Of a DNA stretch of 64,000 nt, positions 1-9,611 are shown one piece after another. Where the stretch lies: assembly GCA_963837655.1 (NCBI GenBank), contig CAWIOK010000005.1, positions 310,001 to 374,000 on the forward strand, in the 5' to 3' direction. Numbering within the stretch: the first letter of the stretch is position 1; each line of letters starts with the position of its first letter. A model generated the notes under the pieces. That model was not told the origin of the DNA and made no database searches. It saw only the letters and a program-made list of their open reading frames with translations. Source of the DNA: CAVVSD01 sp963837655 (GTDB taxonomy: Bacteria > Actinomycetota > Thermoleophilia > Solirubrobacterales > Solirubrobacteraceae). Position numbers and translations under genes: made by a program.

Positions 1-182
1 CCGGAACCCTCGTCCCACCAGGACGCGCCGATGTGCTGGCCGACGCGCTGCGTGCCTACGTCCGCGACCCCGAGGCGAGAGCGCGCGACGGCGCGGTTGG
101 CCGAGAGATCGTGGCGCGTGACTTCGACGTCGACGACTCCGCGGGTCAGCTCGCGCGGTTGTTCACCGCGAGCGTCTCGTAG
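1..182 (+). CDS. Glycosyltransferase family 4, C-terminal fragment (cut by window start)
   Basis: The open frame enters from the left edge at base 3 and ends with TAG at 180-182, giving about 59 residues. They begin GTLVPPGRADVLADAL and continue as a helical tail with RDPEARARDGAVGREI. A Gly-x-Leu-Val-Pro-Pro-Gly-Asp/Arg stretch followed by a helix is the usual end of GT-B retaining glycosyltransferases (family GT4), just after the nucleotide-sugar binding site. The catalytic core lies outside the window, so donor and acceptor cannot be judged. The next gene starts 2 bases after the stop, so the two are probably co-transcribed in the glycan cluster. Confidence 0.7.
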   Translation, partial: GTLVPPGRADVLADALRAYVRDPEARARDGAVGREIVARDFDVDDSAGQLARLFTASVS

Positions 183-184
183 CC

Positions 185-1555
185 ATGCGCAGGCGCCGTA
201 TCGTGGTCCTCGGAGCGGGCGTCGCGCTTGTTGCGGCCGCCGTGTTCGTCGTGCTGCTGACCCGCGGTGACGACACCTCGGGCGCCAGCTTTCCCGCGGC
301 GGCGGCCTCGAGGCGCATCGCGATCGGTCCGACCAGCCAGGCCGACCTCCTCGCGAAGACCGCGCTCGATGTGCGCGTCCGTCTTCCGGCGGGTTCGAAG
401 GGGACAGTGCAGGCGCAGCTCGCGGCTGCGGGCGAGGACCCGTGGCCCGTCACGCAGGCAGTCACGATCCGAGGCTCTGGGACGCAGCCGGTGCGTCTCC
501 CCGTGCTCGACGATGCCGCGCCGCGCCTGCGGTCGTGCCGGGCCCGGCAGCTCAGCGTCTCGCTCCGCCAGGGCGGTGGGGGCAGGGTCGTCCGACGGAC
601 GCGCATGCTCGCTGTCGTCCCGCCCCGATGCGGTCGCTTCTTCGGCCGGGGGTCGGTCTGGACGACGCCGATCGCGTCGAGCACGCCGGTCGACAAGCTG
701 TCCACGCCGCTGGTGGCAGGGCTGGCCGCCGAGGTCCGCGCCGAGTTCGCGCGCAACTTCCCGCCGACCATCAACACCACGAGCTTCAGCTCCCCGGTCT
801 ACACCGTGCCCGCTCGCCAGCGGCGGATCCCCGTGCGCCTGGTCGGCCCGCGCGTCGCGTACGGCGGCGACCTGAAGGCGACGCTCGCCCGCGGCGTGCC
901 GCTTCCAGCCCACGCGAAGGTCGCCGCGGGAACCGACAAGCACATCGTCGTGTGGCAGCCCGCCACCGACACGATGTGGGAGCTCTGGATCGCCGAGAAC
1001 CACAACGGCACCTGGACCGCGCAATGGGGCGGCAAGATGACCGGCGTCTCGCGCAGCCGCGGCTACTTCTCCGATCCGAGCGGCATCCAGCCAGGGGCGA
1101 CAGCGACGAGCCTCCCGCTGGTCGGTGGCATGATCACGCAGGCGGACCTCGCTCGCGGCGAGATCAACCACGCCCTGGCCATGGCGATCCCGAACTCGCG
1201 GTACGCGGTGTGGGCTTATCCGGCCCAGCGCTCCGACGGCGGCAACCGTTCCCCCACCGCGATACCCCAGGGGGCCCGGTTCAGGCTCGACCCCGGTGTC
1301 GACGTCGACTCTCTGGCCGCGCCGTCGTTCACGAAGATGATCGCACGGGCCGCCCAGCGCTACGGCATCTACGTGCGCGACACCTCACCGGTGGTCACGC
1401 TGTACGCCCAGGATCCGTCGAACCTCGGGGCGAACGCGTGGCCCGCATCGATCACGCCGTCGCCTGCCGCGGTCCTTCAGGCCTTCCCGTGGGACCGGCT
1501 GCAGGTGACGCCGATGCATCTCTTCACGTACTCCGGCAAGTCCGTTCCGCACTAG
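185..1555 (+). CDS. Secreted/anchored protein of unknown function (paralogue of the gene at 15093)
   Basis: A 456-residue protein with an N-terminal arginine cluster and one hydrophobic segment at about residues 8-26 (signal anchor or uncleaved signal peptide), so it probably acts outside the membrane. I recognise no named domain. The C-terminal half aligns with the protein at 15093-16550: WGGKM near 281, GATATSLPLVGG, a GEINHALAMAIP block, PAQRSDGGN at 346-354, a QRYGIYVRD block and a final FPWDRLQV. The conserved acidic, His and Trp residues would suit a carbohydrate-active fold, but that is only inference. It starts 2 bp after the upstream glycosyltransferase, which ties it to the glycan cluster. 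Its 3' end overlaps the convergent acyltransferase by 4 bp. Confidence 0.75.
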   Translation: MRRRRIVVLGAGVALVAAAVFVVLLTRGDDTSGASFPAAAASRRIAIGPTSQADLLAKTALDVRVRLPAGSKGTVQAQLAAAGEDPWPVTQAVTIRGSGTQPVRLPVLDDAAPRLRSCRARQLSVSLRQGGGGRVVRRTRMLAVVPPRCGRFFGRGSVWTTPIASSTPVDKLSTPLVAGLAAEVRAEFARNFPPTINTTSFSSPVYTVPARQRRIPVRLVGPRVAYGGDLKATLARGVPLPAHAKVAAGTDKHIVVWQPATDTMWELWIAENHNGTWTAQWGGKMTGVSRSRGYFSDPSGIQPGATATSLPLVGGMITQADLARGEINHALAMAIPNSRYAVWAYPAQRSDGGNRSPTAIPQGARFRLDPGVDVDSLAAPSFTKMIARAAQRYGIYVRDTSPVVTLYAQDPSNLGANAWPASITPSPAAVLQAFPWDRLQVTPMHLFTYSGKSVPH

Positions 1556-2205
1556 CGGATGAACGCGTCGCCCTCGGCGAGCGCGTCGCGCATCTCGGCG
1601 ATCCCCTCGTCGGTCAGGCCGTCGCTGACGACGTGGCCGGCGCGTTCCCAGCGCGGGCTGCGCTCCAGCAGCACCCGGTTGCCGGCGAGGTAGTCCTCCG
1701 CGCGGTCGATCAACCTCGCGGGGTTGCCGGCCACGACCGTGGCGGCCGCGACGTCGCGCGTGACGATGCTCCCTGCGCCGACGATCGCGTCATCGCCGAT
1801 CGTGACCCCGGGAAGGATCACCGCCCGCGCCCCGACGAACACGCCTCGCCCGATGGTCACCGGCGCGACGCGGGAGTAGCCGAGGCCCCGTCGTGTGCTG
1901 GCGTCGTGGGCAAGGACGACCACGCCGATGCTCAGCGTGCTGTTCTCCCCGATCGCGATGAGATGGGCGAAGTCCGGGTCGAGCACGGTGCCGCCGCCGA
2001 TGAACACTCCCTCGCCGAGTCGCAGACCGGCTTGGCGGAGCCGGTCGAGCTCGAGGGCCTCGCGCATGCTGGAGCCCAGCCCGCGGCTGGCGAACGAGTG
2101 CACCGCACGCAGGATCTGGCGACGAACGGGATTCGAGCGCATTGCGGCGGCATTCTTGCCGAGCCACCGAACCGCAGACAAGTCGGAACCCGAGCGCGGC
2201 ATCAC
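1552..2205 (-). CDS. Hexapeptide-repeat acyltransferase
   Basis: A 217-residue protein with a left-handed beta-helix signature across about residues 60-185: LGEGVFIGGG, IGENSTLSIG, VTIGRGVFVGARAVILPGVTIG and DDAIVGAGSIVTRDV, then the family's closing VVAGNPARLI. Such trimeric enzymes transfer acetyl or other acyl groups from CoA, here probably to a sugar of the surface glycan. The helical N-terminus and the LGYSRVAPVTIG loop resemble the maltose/galactoside and serine acetyltransferase-like group, but the acceptor cannot be read from sequence. The ATG overlaps the stop of the upstream glycosyltransferase (ATGA), so the two are translationally coupled on the minus strand. Confidence 0.8.
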   Translation of the reverse strand: MMPRSGSDLSAVRWLGKNAAAMRSNPVRRQILRAVHSFASRGLGSSMREALELDRLRQAGLRLGEGVFIGGGTVLDPDFAHLIAIGENSTLSIGVVVLAHDASTRRGLGYSRVAPVTIGRGVFVGARAVILPGVTIGDDAIVGAGSIVTRDVAAATVVAGNPARLIDRAEDYLAGNRVLLERSPRWERAGHVVSDGLTDEGIAEMRDALAEGDAFIR

Positions 2206-3116
2206 GGCAGCGTGTGCTCGCGGTAGGCCCGGCTTCTGCGGCGCACCCGCCGCCGCTCGGCCAGCAGCCTGCCGACGCTAGCCAGCTTTACGGGGTCGGC
2301 CGCCAGCGTCACCGCGGTCCTCGCGGCGGGGAGCCGGTCGCCCGAGCGCAGCTCCGCGCGCAGCTCATCCCACATGAGGACGGCGTCGGCCGCCCGCCGG
2401 ACCCGAGCCGTGCACCACGGGCGATCGGCGTACTCGGCCAGCAGTGCGCGGTGCGCGTCCCACATCGAGGTCCTGTCATCGGAGACCTGGCCAGCATGCA
2501 GGTGGTAGCGGACGGTGACGTCGGGCGAGACCACGCCCGGGCCGCGCTCGAGCACGCGCAACCAGAGGTCGAGGTCGGCGCCCCGCGGCATGTCCTCCTT
2601 GAACGCCCCGACGGCGAGCGCCGTCGCGCGGCGGACGAGAACGCTGCTGGCGACCAGCAGGTTGCCGTTCGCGAGGACGTCTGCCGGCGACCGCAGCTCG
2701 ACCGGGCGGTCGCGCCCGAGCCCCCACAGCCGATCCCCGGCCGGGTTCCCGTCGGTCGCGACCGCGGTGCCTCCGAGGATCACGCGCCCGCTCTCGAAGG
2801 GCCACAGCGACGTCAGGTGCCCCGGCAGCCACTCGTCGTCGGAGTCGAGCAGCGCGACCCACTGCTGCGTCGCGGCCCGCATCGCGGTGTTGCGTGCGGC
2901 GCCCTCGCCGCGGTTGTGGTCGTGACGGACGACCGTGGCGCCGGCGGCCTCGGCTGCGGACGCCGTGGCGTCCGTCGAGGCATCGTCCACCACGATGATC
3001 TCCGCAGGCGGTGCCGGCCGCTGCTCCCAGGCGCTCACCACGGCGCGCGCGACGAGGTCAGCACGGTTGTACGCGGGAATCACGACCGAGACGGGCAGTG
3101 CGGCACGGATCGGCAC
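2202..3116 (-). CDS. Glycosyltransferase family 2 (GT-A fold)
   Basis: A 304-residue protein. It opens with VSVVIPAYNRADLV (residues 9-22), then VVDDASTDAT and an NRGEGAARNTA loop. The metal/nucleotide motif DSDD is at 91-94. This is the standard inverting GT-A fold that transfers a sugar from a nucleotide donor at the cytoplasmic face. The C-terminal half is helical with RVRRRSRAYREH and no membrane segment. It is the first gene of a two-gene minus-strand unit with the acyltransferase (ATGA overlap), and it diverges from the serine acetyltransferase-like gene with only 21 bp between start codons. Donor and acceptor are unknown. Confidence 0.85.
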   Translation of the reverse strand: MPIRAALPVSVVIPAYNRADLVARAVVSAWEQRPAPPAEIIVVDDASTDATASAAEAAGATVVRHDHNRGEGAARNTAMRAATQQWVALLDSDDEWLPGHLTSLWPFESGRVILGGTAVATDGNPAGDRLWGLGRDRPVELRSPADVLANGNLLVASSVLVRRATALAVGAFKEDMPRGADLDLWLRVLERGPGVVSPDVTVRYHLHAGQVSDDRTSMWDAHRALLAEYADRPWCTARVRRAADAVLMWDELRAELRSGDRLPAARTAVTLAADPVKLASVGRLLAERRRVRRRSRAYREHTLP

Positions 3117-3137
3117 CTCGATAGCTTCCTGCCTTCG

Positions 3138-3695
3138 ATGGGAGTTGCGTCAGACGAGATTGTGAACCTCGCTCGGGATCTCGAGCGGTACGGCAAGCGG
3201 CCCTGGCTCCGGGAGCAGTCGGTCTGGGCGGTCGCGTTGCATCGGTTGAGCCGGCACGCCGAGACACTGCCGCAGCCGGCGCGATGGCTCACGGGGCGTG
3301 CCTACTGGCCCGCCTACAGGATCGTCGAGACGCTGACTGGCATCAGCCTGCCAAGGAGCGTACCCGTGGGACCTGGCCTGCGGATCCATCACTTCGGCGG
3401 GATCGTCGTCCACAGTGGAGTCTCGATAGGCGCGCGCTGCACACTGCGCCAGGGGGTCACGATCGGGGAACGGGTCGAAGGGGGAGCCGTCCCTACGATC
3501 AAGGATGACGTCGACATAGGCGCGTACGCGCAGATCCTCGGTGGGGTGACCGTGGGAAGCTCGGCGCGCATCGGGGCGATGAGCGTCGTCCTGCACGACG
3601 TTCCCGAGGGAGCGACCGCCGTTGGCAACCCTGCCCGCGTGATCCTCCCGAACGACGATGCGCGCCTCGAAGCACGCGTCTCGCCTCCTCGATGA
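3138..3695 (+). CDS. Serine O-acetyltransferase-like hexapeptide transferase
   Basis: A 185-residue protein. A helical N-terminus (residues 1-70) precedes a hexapeptide beta-helix from about 79: GPGLRIHHFGGIVVHSG with the CysE-type His pair at 84-85, ARCTLRQGVTIGERV, VDIGAYAQILGGVTVG, and VVLHDVPEGATAVGNPARV. Full-length CysE is about 250-270 residues, so this is the short form commonly found in polysaccharide clusters, where it probably acetylates sugars rather than serine. I chose ATG 3138 because it sits just after the divergent gene and leaves a complete N-terminal helix; GTG 3162 is possible. The stop overlaps the next glycosyltransferase start (ATGA). Confidence 0.8.
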   Translation: MGVASDEIVNLARDLERYGKRPWLREQSVWAVALHRLSRHAETLPQPARWLTGRAYWPAYRIVETLTGISLPRSVPVGPGLRIHHFGGIVVHSGVSIGARCTLRQGVTIGERVEGGAVPTIKDDVDIGAYAQILGGVTVGSSARIGAMSVVLHDVPEGATAVGNPARVILPNDDARLEARVSPPR

Positions 3696-4639
3696 TGCTT
3701 CCGGGGGAGCCTCTCGCTCATGCGCAGGACCGCCCGCCGGTCGACGTCGTGGTTCCGTTCGTCGGCTCCGACACGGAGTTGGCTGCGCTACGACACGTGC
3801 TCGGGGGGCTCGACCTCTCCGCAAGCGACACGCTGACGATCGTCGACAACCGGCCCGATGCCCGAGCCCGAACAGACGACACGATCGCCGCGACGGAGGT
3901 CGCGTCCTCGTACTACGCGCGCAACCGGGGAGCCGCGCGCGGCTCGGCCGCGTGGATCGTGTTCCTCGACGCCGACGTCGATGTGCTGCCCGGTCTACTC
4001 GCCGCGTACTTCGAGCCGCCGCCCAAGCCTTCGACGGGACAGCTGATCGGAGCGATCGAGCCATTCGCCGTGGGGAGCGGTCGGGTGGAGCGCTACGGGG
4101 TGCTGCGTCGTCACCTGAGCCAGGAAGCCGTCGGCGAGCCGGGGGCCGAGATCGGGCTCACCGCGAACGTCGCGGTGCTACGAGAGGCGTTCGACGGCGT
4201 CGGGGGCTTCGCGGATCGGATCAGGTCCGGCGGAGATGCAGACCTGTCCTTCCGCCTGCGCGACGCTGGGTGGGGTATCGAGATGCGGCCCGAGGCTCGC
4301 GTCCGCCATCCGACACGTGACCGCCTCGACTCGATGCTGCGGGTCTTCGCCCGCTACGGCTCCGGAGCCGAGTGGCTACGGCGAGCACATCCCAACTTCT
4401 CAACGCCCATCCCTCTGTGGAAGCTCCTCCTCTGGACCGGGTCCGCGGCGGTGCGCATCCCGCTTGCTGCGGTGAGAGGACGCGAGGAGGAGGTCTACGT
4501 CCGAGCGCTCGACCTGGGGGTCGTGCTCGCGTTCGAGGCCGGACGGTTCGCGGCGAACGAACGGGAGGCGACCGCACGCGACCGACTCGCCCACCTGCGT
4601 TTCGCCGTCGGCGATCGCCTGTCACGTCCGGGACGGTGA
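3692..4639 (+). CDS. Glycosyltransferase family 2-like protein
   Basis: A 315-residue protein. It opens with VDVVVPFVGSDTEL near residue 17, then LTIVDNRPDAR, a YYARNRGAARGSAAW loop and the metal-binding FLDADVDVLP (D93/D95/D97). After 130 come GLTANVAVLREAFDGVGGF and GGDADLSFRLRDAGW, the acceptor-side ED/DxxxxxR region typical of GT2 enzymes related to rhamnosyl- and mycofactocin-type transferases. No membrane helix is obvious, although residues 245-285 include an amphipathic stretch. It is coupled to the upstream acetyltransferase by an ATGA overlap, and its stop lies 26 bp from the convergent glycosyltransferase. Confidence 0.85.
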   Translation: MMLPGEPLAHAQDRPPVDVVVPFVGSDTELAALRHVLGGLDLSASDTLTIVDNRPDARARTDDTIAATEVASSYYARNRGAARGSAAWIVFLDADVDVLPGLLAAYFEPPPKPSTGQLIGAIEPFAVGSGRVERYGVLRRHLSQEAVGEPGAEIGLTANVAVLREAFDGVGGFADRIRSGGDADLSFRLRDAGWGIEMRPEARVRHPTRDRLDSMLRVFARYGSGAEWLRRAHPNFSTPIPLWKLLLWTGSAAVRIPLAAVRGREEEVYVRALDLGVVLAFEAGRFAANEREATARDRLAHLRFAVGDRLSRPGR

Positions 4640-4664
4640 CCGTGCGCCGCAGTCGGCGCTCCGA

Positions 4665-5774
4665 TCACCCCCGTCGGGCGGGATAGTCCGGATCACGGCC
4701 GGTGTAGGCGCCGACGGCGGCCTCCGCCGTCCGCGTCCACGGGTATGCCCGAGCGTTGGCCAGCGCAGCGGCGCGCATCGCCTCGCTGGGAACGAACCGT
4801 ACGAGGGCATCTGCGAGCTGGTCCGTCGGACCCAGGAGCACGCCCGCGCCAGGTGCGAGGAGCTCTCCCGCCGAGGAGTCCTCGGGAGCGATCACCGGCA
4901 GGCCCTGTGACAGCGCGAGCATCAGCGCCCCGCTTGAGAACACCTCGCGATAGTTCAGCACCGCCGCATCGGCGGCGCGATGGTACAACTCGACCTCCTC
5001 GGAGGGGACGCTGTCGAGCACGAGCCGCACTCGCGGATCCTCTCCGGCGGCAGCGCCGACCTCCGCCGCGAGGTCCGCGTCCAGCGGGCGTCCGACGACG
5101 AGCAACGTGGCATCGCGCCGGCGCGAGCGGAATGCGCGGATGACGTCGGGGATGCGCTTGTACTCACGGACCTGACCAAAGCACAGGAACGTCGGCGGCT
5201 CCGCGTCGATACCCAGGCGCGCGCGTGCCTCCTCTCGGGTGAGGCTCGTGCGCGGGTACGACTCGATGTAGTTGCCATGCGGAGCGACCCATATCGGGCA
5301 CCGCGGATGGAGTTCCGAGAGGACACGCCGCGCGGCGTAGTGCGAATGCACGAGGAGACCGTCTGCTGCTCGCAGCAACGCAGCAGTCAGGAGCCGATCC
5401 GTCCAAGGCAGCGGACGCTCATGCGGGCGTACGTTGTGGATCGTCCAGACGAGCCGGACACGCGAGCGCCTGATCCGAGCGAGTGCGGCGGCGAGTCGCG
5501 CGAGCCGAACGTGGACCCGCGCGACGCGCTCGAGCCCGGCGCCGGTCGCTGCGAGGTACGGCTCGAGCCATTGCAGGTGCACGACGTCGATCAGCCCCAG
5601 CTTCGCGGTCATCTCGCGAGCGTCCGGGGACGGAAGCTCGACGAGGCGGACGCCCAGCGCAGTCACGGCCTCGTCGAACAGTCGGCCGTACGGGTTGGAG
5701 TCCTCTGGCGACGAACCCAGGGCGAGGACTTTGACGGCAGGCGAACGCACGCGCGAGCGATCACTACAGCACAC
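4665..5774 (-). CDS. Glycosyltransferase family 4 (GT-B fold)
   Basis: A 369-residue protein with two Rossmann-like halves. The N-terminal acceptor half contains VHLQWLEPY and LVWTIHNVRPHE. A linker HSHYAARRVL then PHGNYIESYP leads to the donor half, with FLCFGQVREYKRIPDVI and the ExxxxxxGALMLALSQGLPVIAP loop near 285-305 that binds the nucleotide-sugar phosphates. These are hallmarks of retaining GT4 enzymes. The listed start is ATG 5774; GTG 5750 would remove eight weakly conserved residues. It transcribes away from the flippase gene; the 54-bp gap between them holds no obvious terminator. Confidence 0.85.
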   Translation of the reverse strand: MCCSDRSRVRSPAVKVLALGSSPEDSNPYGRLFDEAVTALGVRLVELPSPDAREMTAKLGLIDVVHLQWLEPYLAATGAGLERVARVHVRLARLAAALARIRRSRVRLVWTIHNVRPHERPLPWTDRLLTAALLRAADGLLVHSHYAARRVLSELHPRCPIWVAPHGNYIESYPRTSLTREEARARLGIDAEPPTFLCFGQVREYKRIPDVIRAFRSRRRDATLLVVGRPLDADLAAEVGAAAGEDPRVRLVLDSVPSEEVELYHRAADAAVLNYREVFSSGALMLALSQGLPVIAPEDSSAGELLAPGAGVLLGPTDQLADALVRFVPSEAMRAAALANARAYPWTRTAEAAVGAYTGRDPDYPARRG

Positions 5775-5828
5775 GTCGCCACCGGATCGTGCGGGTGCCC
5801 CCTGGTGGTGCTGTCACAGTGGCGGGTC

Positions 5829-7356
5829 GTGGAGCACAAGCCGATCGAGCTGACCACGCCCGACGAGCACAAGGGCGAGATGCGCACGACGGCCATCTCG
5901 AGCGCGAAGTGGGTCTTCGTCGAGAACGTCGCCGCTCGCCTGATCTCGCTGGTGACGTTCACGCTCCTCGCGCGGCTGCTCGCGCCCGAGGCGTTCGGCT
6001 TGCTCAGCCTCGCTGTCGTCGTCATCTCGCTGTGCTCGCTCTTTGTCGACACCGGGGTGTCGGAGGCGGTGATCCAGCGCCCGTCGGTGACCCGCGAGAT
6101 GCTCGACACGACCTTCTGGCTCTCCGTCGCGGCCGGGCTCGTCCTGTCGCTGGTCTGTCTCCTCGCGGCCGGTCCGGTCGCCGACCTCTACGGTCAGCCC
6201 GAGCTCGCGCCGGTGCTGCGGGTCCTGTCGCTGTCGTTGGTGCTTCAGTCCCTGACCTCGACGCAGGATGCGCTGCTCCGCCGGGGCTTCCGCTTCCGGG
6301 CCGCCGCTGCAAGGCGCGTGCTCTCCTCGCTCGTTGGCGGTCTGGTCGGTGTGGCGTGGGCGGTGGTCTCCCCGAGCGTCTGGGCTCTCGTCGCCCAGTT
6401 CATCGCGTCGGCGCTCGCGGGCGTCGTGGTGCTCTGGAGCGTGTCCGGCTATCGGCCCGGGCTGCACGTCGACCGCCGGGAGGCTCGCAGGCTGTTCAGC
6501 TTCGGCACGAGCATCCTCGGCATGCGCATCTCGTTCTACGTGGGCGAGTACGCCGACAACTTCATCGTCGGTCTCGTCCTCGGGACGCGCGCGCTCGGCT
6601 TCTACGTCGTCGGATTTCGGATCTTCCGGATCATCACTGAGGTCGTGACGACGACGATCGGCGCGGTCACGCTGCCGTTGTTCTCGAGGATCGCAGGAGG
6701 ACCGGGAGCGTCTGGTCCGCGGCTACCTCGCGCTGACCCGCGTGAGCGTCGCGATCGCGGTGCCCGTGTTCGCCGCCGGAGCCGTGTTGGCTCCCTATGT
6801 GATACCAGCGCTCTTCGGTGAGAAATGGGAGCCGAGCGTCGAGGTCATGCAGATCCTGAGCATCGCCGGACTTGTGACCAGCGTCGCGTCGTTCGATCGC
6901 AGCGCGCTGATCGCGGTCGGTCGCGTGCGGCTCGAGCTGCTCGTCGCCATCGGGAGCGCGGTGACGAGCGTCGCCGCGTTCTACATCGGTGCTCAGTTCG
7001 GCATCGTGGGGGTCGCGACAGCCATCGCCATCCGCGCCTTCCTGTACTGGCCCGTTCGGATGCTCGCACTCCGCGCCGCAGTGGGAGTACCACTGGGCGT
7101 CTATCTCCTGCAGTGGATTCGTCCGGTGGCCTGCGGCGCGATCATGGTCGGCGTGATGCTCTCGGCGCGCAGCGTCGTGCCGGCTGACGGGCGCTTCGTC
7201 GCCGAGCTCGTGTTCGGCGTTGCCGCGTACATGGCCTCGCTGCGGGTCCTGGCCCCGGTCGTCTTCGGGGAGCTGCTCGACACGGCGCGCCGGGTCGTGC
7301 CTCCGATTCGGCGGCGGACGCCGCGCGGACCACTTGCAGAAGGCGGATCGTCGTGA
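5829..7356 (+). pseudogene. Lipopolysaccharide/oligosaccharide flippase (Wzx/MOP type), frameshifted
   Basis: The first frame encodes an N-terminal membrane protein from GTG 5829 (or ATG 5880, MRTTAISSAKW): successive hydrophobic helices, then GFRIFRIITEVVTTTIGAVTLPLFSRI. The second frame continues the same protein with QEDRERLVRGYLALTRVSVAI and at least five more helices. They join if one extra G at 6693 is removed, giving about 508 residues, the normal length for a MOP-superfamily polysaccharide exporter. The protein would flip lipid-linked glycan units across the membrane. As written, translation of the first frame runs out at 6821 with a non-homologous tail. This is either a sequencing error or a recent loss of function. 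The 3' end overlaps the next gene (GTGA). Confidence 0.8.
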
Positions 7357-8538
7357 CGGTCGCCGGGCGTGGACTATCCGTCGCGCGCACGGCAGCGCAC
7401 CGTGCCCGAGGAGAGCTCCTCGAGGAGTGGGGCACGCGGAAGAACCTCCAACGGTCGGCGGGTCTCCTGCACGGGAGCGATCCACCGATTGGCTACATGG
7501 GGTTCGCGGCTCGCGGTAACCTCGGAGACGACGCGATCATGTGGGCGCATGCGCGTGCGCTCGCCCCGGCTCGGCTGGGGATGCTCCCGCTCGAGTCGGA
7601 GACCGCGGTGTACACCGCGTTTAGGTCCGCTCGTCGCCGCGAGCTGTTCTCCGGCGTGCTGCTCGGCGGGGGAACCGTAGTCGGCCGGGAACCATGGCGT
7701 CGGCGGATCGAACGTGCCCTCCGTGTCACGTCGGGGCCGCTCGTCGTCACCGGCGCGGGCGTCGAGGATCCCGATTTCGAAGGGCGGCGCACCTACACCG
7801 ACGCCGACGAGCTCGGCCGGTGGGCAGAGCTCCTGGAGGGAGCGGCGCACGTGACCGTGCGGGGTCCGCGGAGCGCAGAGCTGCTCCGTCGGGTGGGCAT
7901 CGAGGCCGCAGTCGTGTCCGACCCGGCGTTGATGCTCGCGGGCGACATCTCCGCGGGCGGCGGCACGCGATCACGGCTGGTCGGCGTCAGTGTGGCCGAC
8001 CCCGAGGATCAGTACGCCGGCACGGCGGATCTCGTCGAGCGCGCGTCCGTCGAAGCGATCAGGACGCTCCTCGGCTCGGGGTGGCGGATTCCGCCTTCTC
8101 GCGTTCGACCACAGGGATGAGGTCCTGGCATCGTGGCTCGCTCGGCAAGTCGACGGCGCCGTCGAGATCGTCGGGCCTCATGCCGGCGTCGGGGGCCTGC
8201 TCCGCGGTGTCAGCGAATGCGACGTCCTGGTCGGCCAGCGCCTGCACAGCGTGGTGCTCGCCGCGGCGGCCGGTGTCCCGGCGCTCGCCATCGACTACAG
8301 ACCGAAATGCCGGGACTTCCAGGCGTCGATCGGCCGCAGCGAGTGGGTCGTGTCGACCCTGGAAGTGACCCGCGATGTCATCCTCGACGCCGTGGTGGAG
8401 CTCCACGAGGATCGCGACCGACACGTCCGAGCCATTCGCGATCACGTCGATCGTGCGCGGACCAAGCTCGAGGAGGGGGAGCGGGTCGCTGCTGAGCTCC
8501 TCTCCGGCAGCTCGGGCGTCGTCTTGCGTGCCAGCTAG
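7353..8538 (+). pseudogene. Polysaccharide pyruvyltransferase family protein, frameshifted
   Basis: The first frame starts at GTG 7353, overlapping the flippase stop. It contains GNLGDDAIMWAHARAL (the family's GNxGDEA-like motif), LLGGGTVVGR, VRGPRSAELLRRVGI and VVSDPALML. It ends at 8120 after non-homologous residues. A second frame carries on with FRLLAFDHRDEVLASWL, SECDVLVGQRLHSVVLAAAAG and PALAIDYRPKC, including the conserved Arg-Leu-His of CsaB/WcaK-type enzymes. One extra G around 8086-8087 explains the break; repaired length is about 394 residues, as expected. The enzyme would add a ketal-pyruvate to a glycan sugar from phosphoenolpyruvate. Confidence 0.8.
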
Positions 8539-8564
8539 TGTGCCCGGCTCCGGAGTCGAGATCG

Positions 8565-9611
8565 ATGCTCACGTTCATCACGTCGGTTCGCCATCCCGAC
8601 ACTGCCGAGAACTACCAGCGCGTCGAGGCGCTGCTCCAAGGCACGCTTGACTCGATCGGGTCCCAGCTGGATCGTCGCTTCCGGATCGTCGTCGTCGGGA
8701 ACGCCGCGCCGAGCTTCGCCATGCCCGCGCACGCCGAGTTCGAGGCGGTCGACTTCCCGGCCCCGGCGTTCCGCGGCTCGGCACGCGACGACCGCGCCGG
8801 GCTGCTGCGGGACAAGGGGAGCAAGCTCGCCGTCGCGCTGCTCGTTACCAAGCGACACGGCGATACATCTCACGTCATGGTCGTGGACGCCGATGACTAC
8901 GTGTCCAACCGCATCGCTGGCTGGGTGAACGCTCGTCCCGATGCGCCAGGGTGGTACGTCGACCACGGGTTCATGCTGTCGGCCCGAGACGGCGTCATCC
9001 GTCCGGTCGACCGGTTCAACGAACGCTGCGGCACCTCGCTGATCATGCGGCACGACCTTCTCCCCCTGCCCGACATCGAGCCGACCGCGTCGCAGGATGC
9101 GGTCGTCGAGGCGCTGGGTGCCTTCACCGTCGACGAGCTGCTCGGCTCGCATCGCGTTGCGGTCGCCCATCTCGGCGATCGAGGCACCGTACTGGAGCCG
9201 CTTCCGTTCGCCGGCGCCGTGTACGTCGTCGGGACGGGCCAGAACGCCTGGGGCAGCGAGCTGGATGGACTCGCGCGGCCGGTCACCCGCCAAGTCGGCG
9301 CCGAGTTCGGCATTGCTCCGACGGTGACGAAGCCCGCGACGTTGGCACACGTCGCGCTGCAGCTCTCGGCAAGCTTCGACGTCGTGTCCAACGCGCGGCG
9401 GCTGGACGGGTGCAGAATGCACGCGACCGGGTGCGCCGTCTCCGTGCGCGTGGAGACCGCGTGCTGTGCCCGTGCTGTGACTCACGGTTCGCGGCCTTCA
9501 GGGATTTCCACGGTCACTGACCGCATGTGCTGGACATGCGGAGCATTGGAGCGGCATCGGTCCGTGTGGTTGTACCTCGACCGACACCAGAGCTGCTCCG
9601 GCCGAACATGA
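8565..9611 (+). CDS. Glycosyltransferase-like protein (GT-A), 3' end uncertain
   Basis: From ATG 8565 the frame gives MLTFITSVRHPDTAENYQ, a typical first strand of GT-A proteins. It continues with FRIVVVGNAAP, KLAVALLVTKRHGDTSH and the metal-site-like VMVVDADDYVSNRIAGWV. Homology-like sequence runs to about residue 288 (SFDVVSNARRLD). After that the frame crosses the start of the following methyltransferase gene and looks random until TGA at 9609-9611. The real stop is probably near 9430 and displaced by an indel. GTG 8538 is an alternative start that overlaps the upstream stop. Its place in the cluster suggests a role in glycan assembly. Confidence 0.6.
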   Translation: MLTFITSVRHPDTAENYQRVEALLQGTLDSIGSQLDRRFRIVVVGNAAPSFAMPAHAEFEAVDFPAPAFRGSARDDRAGLLRDKGSKLAVALLVTKRHGDTSHVMVVDADDYVSNRIAGWVNARPDAPGWYVDHGFMLSARDGVIRPVDRFNERCGTSLIMRHDLLPLPDIEPTASQDAVVEALGAFTVDELLGSHRVAVAHLGDRGTVLEPLPFAGAVYVVGTGQNAWGSELDGLARPVTRQVGAEFGIAPTVTKPATLAHVALQLSASFDVVSNARRLDGCRMHATGCAVSVRVETACCARAVTHGSRPSGISTVTDRMCWTCGALERHRSVWLYLDRHQSCSGRT